The notes beneath the pieces are model-generated. The model ran no database searches. It was not told where the DNA came from and worked only from the letters and a program-made list of their open reading frames with translations. From Rhynchosporium graminicola (lineage: Eukaryota > Ascomycota > Leotiomycetes > Helotiales > Ploettnerulaceae): 64,000 nucleotides of DNA. Positions 13,228 to 23,747 of this stretch are shown here, piece after piece. The DNA is taken from contig FJUW01000034.1 of NCBI GenBank assembly GCA_900074885.1, forward strand, positions 312,021 through 376,020, read 5' to 3'. Every line of letters starts with the position of its first letter. The first letter of the stretch is position 1. Made by a program: the position numbers and the translations under genes.

Positions 13228-14399
13228 CTTTCGGAATATTAAGTACTCTTAGATACCTTTAAACAACAGATCATTTAGCTACTATATACTCCTTCTAATA
13301 ATATTTATAGCTCTCCGATCGAGATCAAGGACTTATATAAATACTATACTTACTAACGCTACTAATATAATACTAACGAACGAAACGAACGCCTTAATTA
13401 GTTCTAGGAAGCGTATAAGGAATAGCGAAGCGTAACTAACTCTCCTATCAATATTCGAGCTATTATTAACTCTATCTCTATTATTAAACGACCGTTACTA
13501 GCTCGGAAGCGTATTTCTAGGGAGACTTATAGCTATAAAAACATCTAAAACTCTCCCCTAGAGAGTATTCCATAGGTAATTAACCCTCTATTATTACTAC
13601 CGATCAGTCAGGACCGTTTCTCCGGTATTTATACTACTTATTATAGATACGATAAGCCTAAGTGTTTATTACCTGAAGAATAAGAATAAAGTAGTAAAGA
13701 GAAGTCTTTATACTCTAGAGAAGCTACTAATATACAGCCGAAATACGTACGATTTAGCGATATTATCGCCTATATCCCGCGTGAATCTCTACTTTAACCC
13801 TAATTAGAAGTCTCTATATTAAAGACCTATATATAAGACTACGCCTATGCAATTTATACTATAGACTAATAGTTACTCGGAATACTATCTCGCGACTTAA
13901 TAGAAGCTACTTAAAGTACAAAAATAGCTATTATGACATTTCGGAAGCGATAAAGATCACCTTATATACTTAGACCTCTTCTAGAGCCTCCTACGCTAGA
14001 GATTTATACGATTAGTAGCCTAGCTTTCTATCTCTTATATAAACGCTAGAAGTCTTCTAACGATAAGATCTTCTCTACTACTCTTTACGAGATAGATAAG
14101 CTTCTTAATAACTAAATCGCAGTTTAGTAATATAATACTACTATCGTATCTTTAACTATTAACCTTATAGAACGTTATAAAACCGCCTAGTAATTTGCTA
14201 TTAGCTTAAGCGAATTAGATTTAGAACTATAGATCCCTTATAAGTATAGCTAGTAAGCATACGTCTTTTCTAAGGAAGCTAGCGATATTCTCCCTCCTTA
14301 TCGCTTATACGATCACCGAATTAAGCTTAAGGAAAGGGCCGAGAAGAACTTCAAATACTCCCCCTTATATAAGATATTAGCTAAAGAACTTAAAGTCGT

Positions 14400-15640
14400 T
14401 AAGGCGTATATTACTAATAACTTAGCTAAAGGTTTCATCGAACCTTCTTAAGTACTATACGCTATACCTATTCTTTTCGTTAAGAAAGCTAATAGAAGTC
14501 TAAGATTCTATATCGACTTTCGCGCACTTAATAACCTCACGAGGAAAGATCAATATCCACTGCTATTAATCGATAAAACGCTAGCTAGAATCTCTACTAC
14601 TAAAATATTCACTAAACTAGATATTCGCTAAGCGTTCTACCGAATTCGAATAGATCTAGCCTCTAAAGAGTATACGACTTTCCGGACTTATTATAATATA
14701 TATAAGTATAAGGTACTCCCTTTCAGTCTGACTAATAGCCCTGCGACGTACTAGCGATATATGAATAACATCTTATTCAACTACTTAGACGACTTCTATA
14801 TAGTATATCTAGACGATATTCTGATCTACTCTAACGATCTACTATAGTATTAATTATACGTACACAAGGTACTATAACAATTATAAGACGCTAGATTATA
14901 AGCCGACCTTAAGAAATATAAATTTAATATCACTCGCACTAAATACCTTAGGTTTATTATCTCTACTTCTAAGATCAAGGTAGACCTTAAGAAGGTTAAT
15001 ATTATATAATCTTAGAATTACCCGACTATAGTCAAGGGCGTATAATCGTTCTTAAGCTTTTATAACTTCTACTAACGATTTATTAAGGACTATAGAATTA
15101 TCGTAAAACCTCTTATATAACTCACTAAAAACAATATATTATTTCGGTTCGCTAAGGAGTATAAAGATACCTTTAATCACCTAAAGCACGCTCTCACTTC
15201 GGCACTACTCCTCTACTACTATTAGTAATATCTACCTTATATAATCGAAATAAACGCTAGTAATAGAGTAATAGCAGGTATACTATCGTAATAGCACGAC
15301 GAAGACTAGTTCCTAGTAGCTTACTTCTCTAAGACTATACTATCTACCGAGCTTAATTACGCTATCTACGATAAGGAAATACTCGTAATTATACGATCTT
15401 TCGGTAACTAGAGATCTAAGCTCGTAGGTATACCGTATTAGATCCGCGTCGTTACTAATTATAAAGCTCTTAAGTACTTTATAACCTCTAAATAGCTAAA
15501 CGTATAATAAGTATGATAAGCTGAGCTACTCGCAGATTATAACTTCATAATTACCTATCGACCTAGGAAGTATAATCTACTCGCTAACGCTCTCTCTTAT
15601 AGAACAGATAAATTAGATAACTAGAATAATACTAAAAGAA
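14400..15640 (+). pseudogene. Gypsy reverse transcriptase and RNase H remnant
   Basis: The frame reads LRFYIDFRALNNLT, VLPFSLTNSPATY and IVYLDDILIYSNDLL (YLDD catalytic motif at about 14.81 kb), then the RNase H motif TELNYAIYDKEILVI. In-frame TAG/TAA codons replace Gln and Trp throughout, so no protein is possible. Confidence 0.85.
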
Positions 15641-17049
15641 CTTAGTATTTATAGTAGCTACTACGCGAAGACTAAATCGATCTAGTACTACTTATAAGTA
15701 ACCTCCGGAATAGCTCCGACTCTATAGATAACTTTAAGCTTATTAACGCCTTAGAAGTCGCCGACCTATCGCTAGTCTTTTCTATAGTATAATAAGTACT
15801 TAACGCTAATCGAAATAAACTATAACTCTAAGCTTTATAGAAATAAGCTCTCTCCGCTACTCCTAGAAAACTAACTATAGAAAAAGATCTTCTACTCTAT
15901 AAAGGAAGACTAATTGTATCTGACGTCTTATACTTTCGCACGCTACTTATACGCGAAGTACACGACCGATTAGAGACTACTTATCTAAGTATAAAGAAGA
16001 TCTTATAACTACTAGTATTATAATACTAGTAGTATAGAATCGCTTTAACTATTAACTAGTACTACTATAACTATTATACTTACTAACGAATTTAAGTGCC
16101 GCGTAATAAGAAACCGGGCCTCCTTCAACCTCTACTTATACCGTCATATCTATAGGAGCATATTACAATCGACTACTATAGCTTTAACCGCGATAAACAC
16201 GACTACGATAACATTCTCGTATTTATCGACTATTTCAGTAAATAAGCAATTAGTATTCTATACCGAAAGACCTCTAATACGCGCGACCTTATAAAGCTTT
16301 ACTTATACTACGTATATTACTATTTCAGAGCTCTATTAATAATTACCTCTAATAGAGAGCCTTAATTCGTTTCCTATTTTTAGACTATAGTTATTATAAT
16401 TCTTAGTACTAAAAGATAGCTTTCTATAGCAGACTACCTATAAACAGATAGCTAAATAGAGATCTATAACTAATATCTCTAACGCAGATTATAACTTTTT
16501 ATCTCTTACTATTAAGATAACTAGTCGGAATTCTTACTTATTATAAACTACGCTTAGATAACTCTCCCTTACGAATCCCTTAGAGGTCTCTTACCTTTTA
16601 AAGTCGTTTATAGATATATACCCCGCGTTAATTAGAATTAGAAAGACCTACCTAACTCTACTATACTTACTGATAAGTTAAATACTTAGTAAGCTCTAGA
16701 TTACGCTAATCGCTTACGCGACACCTAGATTATCGCTTAATCTAGCTTCTAACGTATATAAGCTAAGATATCCTAATCCTATAATCGCTCACGCTATAAA
16801 GTCGACTTCACTATAGACGACCTTATCTAGCTAGATATATGCTACTTTATAAGTACTCGACCTAGTAAAAAACTTAATTTCCCGACTAATAGACCCTTCT
16901 GTATAATTGAAAAGGTCAGAAGCTCTTATCGCTTAGAGCTCCCTACTAGTATGAAAATATATAACGTATTCCCTACTACTAAGCTATAGAAGCATCTAAA
17001 CGACCCCTTACTAGGATAAACCTTACTATCGCTACTACTTATTAATATT

Positions 17050-17360
17050 ACTAGTAATAATAAATAGGAGATCGAAGATATACTTATATGCTGTAAGTAG
17101 CGTAATAGCCTCTTATATCGAGTTTCCTAGTTAAATCAAGATATCGATCTCATATAATACGACGCTATAGATATTAAATATACTCTCGCTAAGCTGTAAT
17201 AATTCTACCTTAATAACCTAACGTAAGCTAGACCTCCTACTAGATTACCTAATTAGCTAAAAGCTTTCTACGATAGAATTAATAATTATAACTATCTTAA
17301 TAGTAATAAGGAGATAGACTAACGCTTAAGGGCGAGCTTTTTTCGGAGGGGGGAGTAGTA
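17050..17360 (+). pseudogene. Gypsy chromodomain remnant and polypurine tract
   Basis: Translation near 17.07 kb gives EIEDILICCK and LLYRVS followed by LNQDIDLI, matching the chromodomain pattern of chromovirus integrase C-termini with Trp/Gln codons lost. The purine run cggaggggggag at about 17344-17356 lies immediately before the 3' LTR and is the second-strand primer site. Confidence 0.7.
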
Positions 17361-17591
17361 TAACGACTAGTCAGGTTTAGAGGTCTCTCTCTATTAGTAG
17401 AAACACTTACTACTAAGCGAGATTACATGAGTAGAGTTTAGGGGCCCCTTTTTATATATATACTTCTATTCTCTCTCTACTTCTTCACTCCTTAGTTATA
17501 GATTCTTAAGTGATTCTTACTACTTCATATTCATAGTAATATAAGGTCTTATTACTCAGGTAGTTTTGAGACCTTTCTAGAGCAAGCGTCA
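17361..17591 (+). repeat. Gypsy 3' LTR
   Basis: 231-bp partner of 10346-10576. The TG start has become TA (TAACGACTAG), as RIP would cause. Confidence 0.9.
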
Positions 17592-17599
17592 CAATTTAA

Positions 17600-18280
17600 C
17601 GTTAAGAAATTTACTAATTCTATTAGTTTTAGTAATATTTAGTACCTTATCTCTCTATTCCGTATAGTTCTCTTCTCCCTTAAGCTTATAGCTATCTGCT
17701 AAGTTAAAAGAAATAGAGCTACTTATCTTCTTACGTTTATAAAGCTCTTCTAGCGTAGTCGAAGTAATAGGTTCCGATTCCGGGTCTTCCGGATCCTCTG
17801 GATAGTCCTAGGACGTCGAATTAGCGTTTGCAGGGGGTAAATCGGGTATATTTTGAATCCTAGGGACTTGGGTAGTGGCTTCCGGCGCTAGCGCGGAAAA
17901 CTCTGCACCTCGAGATGCGATAATTTCGGAATCGTCGACTTTGACTGCTGTACGAGTATTGATTACTATACGGCTTGTTTATAGTATCTCTTCAATAGAG
18001 CTGGAGTTGTCGGAGTATACTTCTTCGACTTCTTCTAATGATAGCGTAGGTGCGATAGCTAAAGAACTCTCTCCACTAGCACTCTGCGCGACTATATTTA
18101 CTATAGAAAGACGCGCTAGTTTAACTGACTATACGCGTATACTATACCTTGATCGGAAGCTCGTAACTTGAATCTCTACCCTTTTAGTACTAAGAAATAG
18201 TTCGACGCTTACTATTAAGAATTATAGTACTACTGCTTCTTTAAGTACTACTCTACTTCTAGCTATCGGGGCTCATAACT
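17600..18280 (-). pseudogene. Copia gag remnant (5' part of element)
   Basis: On the - strand the sequence reads NIPDLPPANANSTS and KLKGEENYTE followed by RDKVLNI, the start of a copia gag. The open frame seen on + at 17875-18171 is its antisense shadow. Confidence 0.6.
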
Positions 18281-18458
18281 TATCGTAAGGTTACGTTGAT
18301 CTTCAGAGTAAGGTATAGAGTAGTTAAATGATATTAGTTATATTACAGTACTAATTACTATAGAGAGTCGACAGAAGATATTATCTAGGAATACCCGCAC
18401 GGACCGTGCACGTGACTACAGTCACCTGATCCATACCAAGACCCATATCCTCGCAATA
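18281..18458 (-). repeat. Copia 5' LTR (right copy)
   Basis: 178 bp, partner of 5644-5821. In copia orientation this is the promoter LTR. It lies just downstream of the stop codon of the neighbouring UstYa-like gene and shares its transcription direction. Confidence 0.88.
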
Positions 18459-18463
18459 CAAAA
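18459..18463. repeat. Target-site duplication, right copy (CAAAA)
   Basis: Matches CAAAA at 5639-5643 exactly. Confidence 0.85.
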
Positions 18464-18470
18464 TAACACT

Positions 18471-19202
18471 TTAGTGCTCCGTATGAACCTCGCGCTCTCC
18501 TATTATGCAGTCTAACCGCCACGTAGAACTATGCAGCTTCGTCCCGGTTTGAAGCTGTATCTGAGTAATATTTGGGTTACCCACGCGCCTAAAGCAGTGC
18601 TCAACATGCTCTACAGACCTTGACTGGCTATCCAAAACGTACACACTCCTCCTCCTCGCCTGTACCTGCTTTGCCCATATGTACGTACAGTGCTGGTAGT
18701 GAAAAGTGCCGTTGGTGTAAATGAATTTGTAGTTCCCAAGCCTTGCTTCGGCTTCCGTGACCTGCTGAGTGCCCTCCCGATCCCTGAAGAATGCGAAGTT
18801 ATTCTCGCGTAGGAACTGGTCGGACAGTTCTTGATCGTAGCAAGGTGGATGCGTCCAACCGGACATCATCAAATCGAAGATGCATCCATTCTGTCGCGCT
18901 TGCTCTGGTGTGCGTCCGCATTCGCCCATGCTGGTAGATGCTGGGTAGGCCGAAAAGTATGTGGTGCTGATGATGGACCCGGTCCCAAAAATAAGGAACA
19001 GTATAGCTAAGCCAGCGCCGATTGCTCGATATTGCCATCGTTGAGTAGAGCGGCGATCATACTGTTCTTCGAAACTCTCGTAGTCTGTGGTAGGTGAGGC
19101 AAAGGCATCGTCGCCATCAAGTTTCGGTGAGTCTTGTCGTGGTGAGGACGGGGGTTTAAGTTGCTCATCATAGTCTGCTAAAAATCCGTTGCTTTGCTCC
19201 AT
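18471..19202 (-). CDS. Divergent UstYa-like membrane protein B
   Basis: Single exon, 243 aa. It has an acidic N-terminus, one transmembrane segment at about residues 61-84, then a lumenal domain with CGRTPEQARQNGCIFD (95-110), WTHPPCYDQELSDQFLRENN (116-135), and two HxxHC motifs, HYQHC (168-172) and HVEHC (199-203). The HxxHC pair relates it to UstYa/DUF3328 proteins, but the core before the motifs is different and the motif spacing is shorter. Its closest relative in the window is the gene at 23748-24544. The function is not known to me; an oxidative tailoring role is inferred from motif and neighbours. The stop codon lies 7 bp from the copia target duplication, so its 3' UTR must now come from the transposon LTR. 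Confidence 0.8.
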   Translation of the reverse strand: MEQSNGFLADYDEQLKPPSSPRQDSPKLDGDDAFASPTTDYESFEEQYDRRSTQRWQYRAIGAGLAILFLIFGTGSIISTTYFSAYPASTSMGECGRTPEQARQNGCIFDLMMSGWTHPPCYDQELSDQFLRENNFAFFRDREGTQQVTEAEARLGNYKFIYTNGTFHYQHCTYIWAKQVQARRRSVYVLDSQSRSVEHVEHCFRRVGNPNITQIQLQTGTKLHSSTWRLDCIIGEREVHTEH

Positions 19203-19842
19203 TTGTGCAATAAACTAGAGGGAAGTTTCATTATCTTGCCATAAATTTTCCAATTTTTGTGCTGTCATGGCGTACTTACTGTTGTTATCTATCGAAGGCG
19301 TGTAGGATTTCTAAGGATTGCGCCTGATGGATGAGTGGCGATGCTCCGAAGGTTACTTGTTAGAAAGAGTTGTAGGTACAACGTAGGACTTTTTACTCGA
19401 TAGATGAGAGACAACGAGTGATCATTATCAAATCAACGTCTCGTCAATATTTAGAACTATCGAATATGAGATCAAGGCACAGGCCGACTTGATCTTTCGA
19501 ATCAAGCCCGATCGTAAAAGAAGCAGATCTCATGGAATAATCATACCACAAACAGGTTACCTCAGAATAGTCACTTATCTAGAGTGGGTATCGATCATCC
19601 CAAGTTTCTGCTTCCGATCCTGTACGTGCTCGTGAAATGTTTGAGGTGGGAAATGCCTCCGGAAAGCTCGACCATACCACTGCAGAACAATGCGTAGAGA
19701 CAACTCGTTATTATAAAAAGGCTCGAGATCTCATGTGAAGACCATTCTTATCATCATCATCATTATCCATCCAGCAGCAGTCTTTCAATATACATTTAAA
19801 CTACAAAAATCAGTCGAATAAACACGAGCAGCAACCGTCAAT
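19203..19842. other. Divergent promoter region
   Basis: 640 bp between the B gene (-) and the small secreted protein gene (+). No coding signal. Contains a TATA-like box for the + gene. Confidence 0.5.
19712..19720 (+). promoter_or_regulatory. TATA-like box of small secreted protein gene
   Basis: TATAAAAAG, about 120 bp before the ATG at 19843 and followed by a CA/CT-rich leader, as in strongly expressed fungal genes. Confidence 0.5.
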
Positions 19843-20134
19843 ATGCAATTCTCCGTCGTAATGATTGCTCTCTTCAGCACTCTCGCTGTCGCCACGCCCC
19901 AAATTTACGCCAACCTTGCGCCTAGAGGCTATTGCACGGAAGGCTGCTCATCTGGAGGAAAATCGACTGACACATGCTGCGTCACCCCTTCACACTGTTG
20001 TTACGTTTGCAGGGATGGGTCCGATTCCGATTGCGCCCCTGAGGTACGTTCTCTCCTCTACATGTAGTCTCTGTTTCTAATACATTCTATTCCAGGTCAC
20101 AGAGCGATCGATTTTCAATCCTGTTAGCGAATAG
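19843..20134 (+). CDS. Small secreted cysteine-rich protein
   Basis: Two exons, 19843-20043 and 20096-20134 (52-bp intron, GTACGT...CCAG), giving 79 aa. The N-terminus MQFSVVMIALFSTLAVATP is a typical signal peptide; the mature part holds eight cysteines, including two CC pairs (TCCVT, HCCYVC) and a GYC-x3-C start. The tail reads VTERSIFNPVSE. It resembles the size and layout of fungal secreted effectors or small defence-type peptides, but no family was recognised. It sits inside the UstYa-type gene group, so a peptide substrate role is possible. However, it lacks the repeated core with KR Kex2 sites known for dikaritin precursors. Confidence 0.72.
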
Positions 20135-21069
20135 GTCGTTACTCAAGGTGCCAAAGTTAGTTTACAGTAAGTTCAATTGTCTTACGGAAAATGATACCTT
20201 AGCCTGACTTTACTTTCTAGATCTATGCCCAGGCGATCCACCGGATCCTGGAAGATCTCATAGCTTGTTTGATTCGTGGACTTAAGACTTTGAGCTATGG
20301 ACTTTTGGAGGAATGTGAATAGTTTGGCTTTTTGATTTCGATATTTGGAACTACGCTCTAGCCGACTGGCATGTTTACATCCTTTTAGTACACAAATTAA
20401 AACCTAGTTCCAATACTGTCCTATGACTCAATTTTTATTCCGATATACCATGATATTTGCGATTTTCTCACCCCTCCTTGTAAGCCGTAATGATGGTTCT
20501 TTTGCGACGCGGATCCAGTTCTTTAGCTCGGAAGCGAGACCTTGCCTGGGCTATTAATTCACAAAATTATCACTGGAAAAGTGATTAGTCGATAGCACAG
20601 TTGCGAAAGCCTGTAGGAACTTACCCATTGTGGATCATCGGGGTCATATGACTATTTGATGATTTCACTAGTCAACAAAAGGGTTCGCAACTGCTTATCT
20701 GGAGACGCTTCGCCCAGCCTGCTGCTAGATACCACGTGTTGGTGAGATGGTGTTGTTATTTAATATGTGTAACGTGTTCGTCTCCAATAGAATATAGAAG
20801 TATTATTTGAAGGTGGACTGTAGATGTTTGAATAGACTTACATAGCTCGTGTTAGTACTGTAATGTTTCTTTCGTACATATTCAGAGTCGGGGTGGGGGT
20901 CGCTAAAGGAATACCCGGCAATATTTAAGTCTGAAGCAAACGCCCTTAAAAATAAGTGCGTCAACTTCAGCTTCAGCTTCTTACTCAAATTCAAATAAAG
21001 TATTCTCAACTTCACTTCCTTTTTGCTTCCTCGTCGCTCTCTTGTTATAAGATTTAGGGTCAGAGCACA
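20135..21069. other. Intergenic, no gene seen
   Basis: 935 bp with only short chance frames. The last 200 bp, C/T-rich on +, are the likely promoter and leader of UstYa C. Confidence 0.5.
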
Positions 21070-22206
21070 ATGTTCGACTTCATACGACGCTCTAGCACCC
21101 CTAAATATCAGAATTACACGCATCTCGGAGACGACAGTGGATCATATTATGACATACAGGATAAATCGGATGAACCCAAAGTCGGAACTTCATTCAAGCA
21201 TGTTGCTGTTCTGTATACTGTAATAATCCTGCTTCTCATCATACAAATTCTCTCTGTCATATGCATCCGCCCAATATCGGAGCTGGGATCCTTGGGGTCT
21301 TATGAGGCGGGCTTTGCTACAGAAATACGTATGTACTCTCAAGTATCAGGAAGATAAGTTATGGTCATTAATACAGCATTAGGTCCCGATGCAAAAACCC
21401 TTTCCCTTCATAAGGTCAAGTTTTCTGGGGGGGTAATTTTTGACGAAAACGGCACAGCATCTATCAGCCATACGCCTGGTGAACCTGATTATTTTGGACC
21501 TCCAAGTCTCGAAACCGAAGGCATTTGGGAGAATGTTCTGCGTGGTAAGTCTGCATAACGAATTTGCGATAAAGTTACATACACTTACAATACTTTCTTC
21601 CCCTCCAGATCGCTTCCTCAAGGTGGAAGCAAAAGACTGGCCATCAGAAGCCATCCAGCCTCAAGAACAAGATTTGGTTGAAGGATCGTGGAGATTCGAG
21701 TTAGTTTATGCCTTAAGAGACATCAAAGACTTTGGCTAACTTTCTCCTTATCACATTAGAACCAGTGGTTTTCATGTACTTCACTGCCTGGTAGATAGTT
21801 ACCCGAAATATAGACTCCACGTAGCAAGACTGACAGGGTCAGAACTACGTGAGAAAGTCCCTCTCACCTGAATATTACACTAAACACAAAGATCCGCCAA
21901 ATCCAGATCCAAAAAGCCTCACCCATTCAGGACATTTAAGTAAGTTTGAATGTTTCACTGTATCTCAAAAGGCGGCATAAGCTGAAAGCTAGTCTTGAAT
22001 TAGAGCACTGTCTTGAGCAGATTCGTCAGAGTCTCATGTGTCAGCTTGACATGACACCGACACCAAGGACTTGGCGACCAGCGCCAGCTGGAAGGAAGGG
22101 TCGTGGCATCTTCCACGCAGACACAGATCAGTGGCATGTTTGCAGGAATTTCGAGGCCATGCGAACATGGATGTCTCCGTTGCAGGAGTATCATACTAGA
22201 AAATGA
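21070..22206 (+). CDS. UstYa-type (DUF3328) membrane oxidase C
   Basis: Six exons: 21070-21328, 21377-21544, 21609-21699, 21760-21790, 21843-21939 and 22004-22206. All introns are GT-AG and 48-64 bp, and the 849-nt CDS gives 282 aa. One transmembrane segment lies at about residues 45-70. The lumenal part has the family signature FSGGVIFDENGT, the first motif HVLHC (about 178-182) followed by LNYVRKSLSPEYY, the second motif HLKHC (about 214-218) with CLEQIRQSLMC, and WHVCRNFEAM near the end. All conserved UstYa landmarks are present, so it should be functional. The intron positions split both motif regions and would be easy to mispredict. It converges with the intronless UstYa gene at 22578-23351. 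Confidence 0.88.
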
Positions 22207-22577
22207 AAATGAAAAAAGTTTAGTCATGCCGGAAGGAATGTGTTGAAAAGCCAGATCCAAAGCCAAAGAGTGAAATGTTGTCTTCAATATATTGACTTCG
22301 AAAACCTGGAGGTCCAATTTCTATGTAACACTCACTTCTAAAGTGTGCTGGTGACCAGCTCTAGGGTTTGCTCTGTTTTCGGATGGGAAATTTTGAGCTG
22401 AGTAAGGTGATTCGATAGAAGAGGTCACAAACAGGTGAAAGTAGACGGTAACTCATTACTTGACTAAGCTCTCTTCCCCTGGGCTTATTCTCCTGACAAT
22501 ATACTGTAATTATCTAACAAAAACCCTGACCATGATTATTTAAATTTGTCAGATTATATATATATATATATATATAT
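22207..22577. other. Convergent intergenic region with (TA)n run
   Basis: 371 bp between converging UstYa genes; a (TA)n dinucleotide run covers about 22555-22576, directly at the stop codon of UstYa D. Confidence 0.6.
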
Positions 22578-23351
22578 TTAAGGCCGACTTGAAACAAAGT
22601 CGTGCACAGCATCCCAATTACGACAAGTATGCACTACATCCGATTGCACAAAACTTCTCCCATGTCCTTCATACCAGATTACTGGTATTGGTGTCAGATC
22701 TGCATGGCACATCAATTGTTGTCTGATATGGTCCAAGCAATGATCACGATGACCCCTATCTGGATACGCCAACTTAGTTTCCTTGTTGAAATAATGATCC
22801 CGGTCGAGCGCTCTCCTAAGTTGTTCCACACAATGTAGAGCGTGAAAGACGTCAAGTCCCAATAGATAACCCACTCCGTTAGGGTGATTGTAAAGTCCGT
22901 GAGGTTTACCAAATGTCAGCTCTGCTTCCTCCTCGGTCACACTGAAATATCTGTTTTTCAGCAACACTTCCCATGCCGTGTCGATCTCTTGGCTCGGCGG
23001 TCCAACGTATGTAGGCTCGGAAGGGTTTCGCAAACGATAACTTGTACCATTATCGTACCATCGAGGTCCTCCCCAGAACATGGTTGACTGCTCTTTTATG
23101 TGAGGCTTGATCGGGTTGAATTCGGTGGAGAATCCAGTACGAAAGGAATCGACAGATGTAGCGATTTGGGGGTTCCAAATTCTTGGTGATTGAAGGAGGA
23201 GAAAGACAGTACTGAATGCGAAAAAGCTGGCTACAACCCATCCCATGTGTTTATATATGGTTGCGCGCCATGGGCGCTCGGATATTGTTTGCTCGTTTGC
23301 GGACTCGCTCTGGGAAAGAGGCTTATAGCTTGATGGTCGCTGGAAATTCAT
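22578..23351 (-). CDS. UstYa-type (DUF3328) membrane oxidase D, intronless
   Basis: Single exon, 257 aa from the ATG at 23351 (MNFQRPSSYKPL); the open frame extends upstream, but this start gives the normal UstYa N-terminus. A transmembrane segment lies at about 35-56. Then come the signature YVGPPSQEIDTAWEVLL (115-131), HALHC (170-174) with VEQLRRAL, HRDHC (201-205) with LDHIRQQLMC and HADLTPIP, and HTCRNWDAVHDF (241-252). This is a textbook UstYa protein and the clearest member of the group. It is divergent with the UstYa-like E gene across 396 bp, suggesting co-regulation from a shared promoter. Confidence 0.92.
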   Translation of the reverse strand: MNFQRPSSYKPLSQSESANEQTISERPWRATIYKHMGWVVASFFAFSTVFLLLQSPRIWNPQIATSVDSFRTGFSTEFNPIKPHIKEQSTMFWGGPRWYDNGTSYRLRNPSEPTYVGPPSQEIDTAWEVLLKNRYFSVTEEEAELTFGKPHGLYNHPNGVGYLLGLDVFHALHCVEQLRRALDRDHYFNKETKLAYPDRGHRDHCLDHIRQQLMCHADLTPIPVIWYEGHGRSFVQSDVVHTCRNWDAVHDFVSSRP

Positions 23352-23747
23352 GACAACAAGACTGAAAGTGAGCGCCTCTGCTTGACATGGAAGGATTGAG
23401 AAGAAGAAATGAACTGACTCCCAAGATTTGTTTTGGTAGACAGATACAAAAGCCGAAATGACATTGAGAATTCGTTCGTTCTTTGAAGGGGCACTGCCGA
23501 AGTTCACTTGGATTTCGGGCGGCACTCGCCCCTGGCCAAAACGCACGCAACAAACCATACTCTGCATGGATCAGAACATACAAGGGCGTACTGAACATCA
23601 TCACATTATGACAAGTCAGAGCAGTTCTCATGTCGTAATTACTTACATCTAATAATAATTGCCTCTTTACAGCTGCTCAGTGTACATGTTTTGATCACTA
23701 AGACGTCAAGCTTCTTCACTCTATACGAAAATTCTGTGACTCACCTC
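23352..23747. promoter_or_regulatory. Shared divergent promoter region (UstYa D / UstYa-like E)
   Basis: 396 bp between start codons of two divergently transcribed cluster genes. No specific operator was identified. Confidence 0.5.

Larger units (their letters stand above)
10346..17591 (+). mobile_element. Ty3/gypsy LTR retrotransposon (chromovirus), RIP-degraded, nested in copia
   Basis: The element is flanked by 231-bp LTRs (10346-10576 and 17361-17591; TGACGACTGG start, GCGTCA end). On + the order is gag (about 10.9-12.5 kb), aspartic protease (about 12.95 kb), reverse transcriptase (about 14.4-14.9 kb, YLDD intact), RNase H (about 15.3 kb, TELNYAIYDKEILVI), integrase (about 15.9-16.9 kb) and a C-terminal chromodomain-like piece (about 17.07-17.15 kb), then a polypurine tract. 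This gag-PR-RT-RH-IN-chromodomain order defines Ty3/gypsy chromoviruses. Most CAG/CAA/TGG codons have become stops, as RIP produces. No clear target duplication was seen. The length of 7.2 kb is inflated by a 685-bp internal repeat at an N. Confidence 0.9.
5644..18458 (-). mobile_element. Ty1/copia LTR retrotransposon, RIP-degraded, host of a nested gypsy element
   Basis: The element is bounded by 178-bp LTRs (5644-5821 and 18281-18458) and a perfect CAAAA duplication. On the - strand a degenerate copia polyprotein can be followed: gag at about 18.2-17.6 kb (KLKGEENYTE), then integrase-like sequence at about 9-8 kb and reverse transcriptase at about 7.1-6.5 kb, where the YVDD-like catalytic motif reads VTYINDFLVI. 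Frames are broken by many TAG/TAA codons, and the differences between the LTRs are almost all C/T or G/A, the signature of RIP. Without the nested gypsy element it is about 5.6 kb, a normal copia length. The right LTR is its 5' LTR. It cannot encode a working protein. Confidence 0.9.

Noticed and set aside
10341..17596. Target-site duplication for the gypsy element
   Set aside because: Flanks TTATG and CAATT do not match even allowing RIP-type changes, so none is claimed.
17875..18171. 98-residue open frame on + inside the transposon block
   Set aside because: The - strand of the same region reads as copia gag; this is its antisense shadow.
22550..22578. (TA)n run as a CRISPR-like or regulatory array
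   Set aside because: Simple dinucleotide repeat; no spacers, and CRISPR arrays are not expected in a fungal chromosome.
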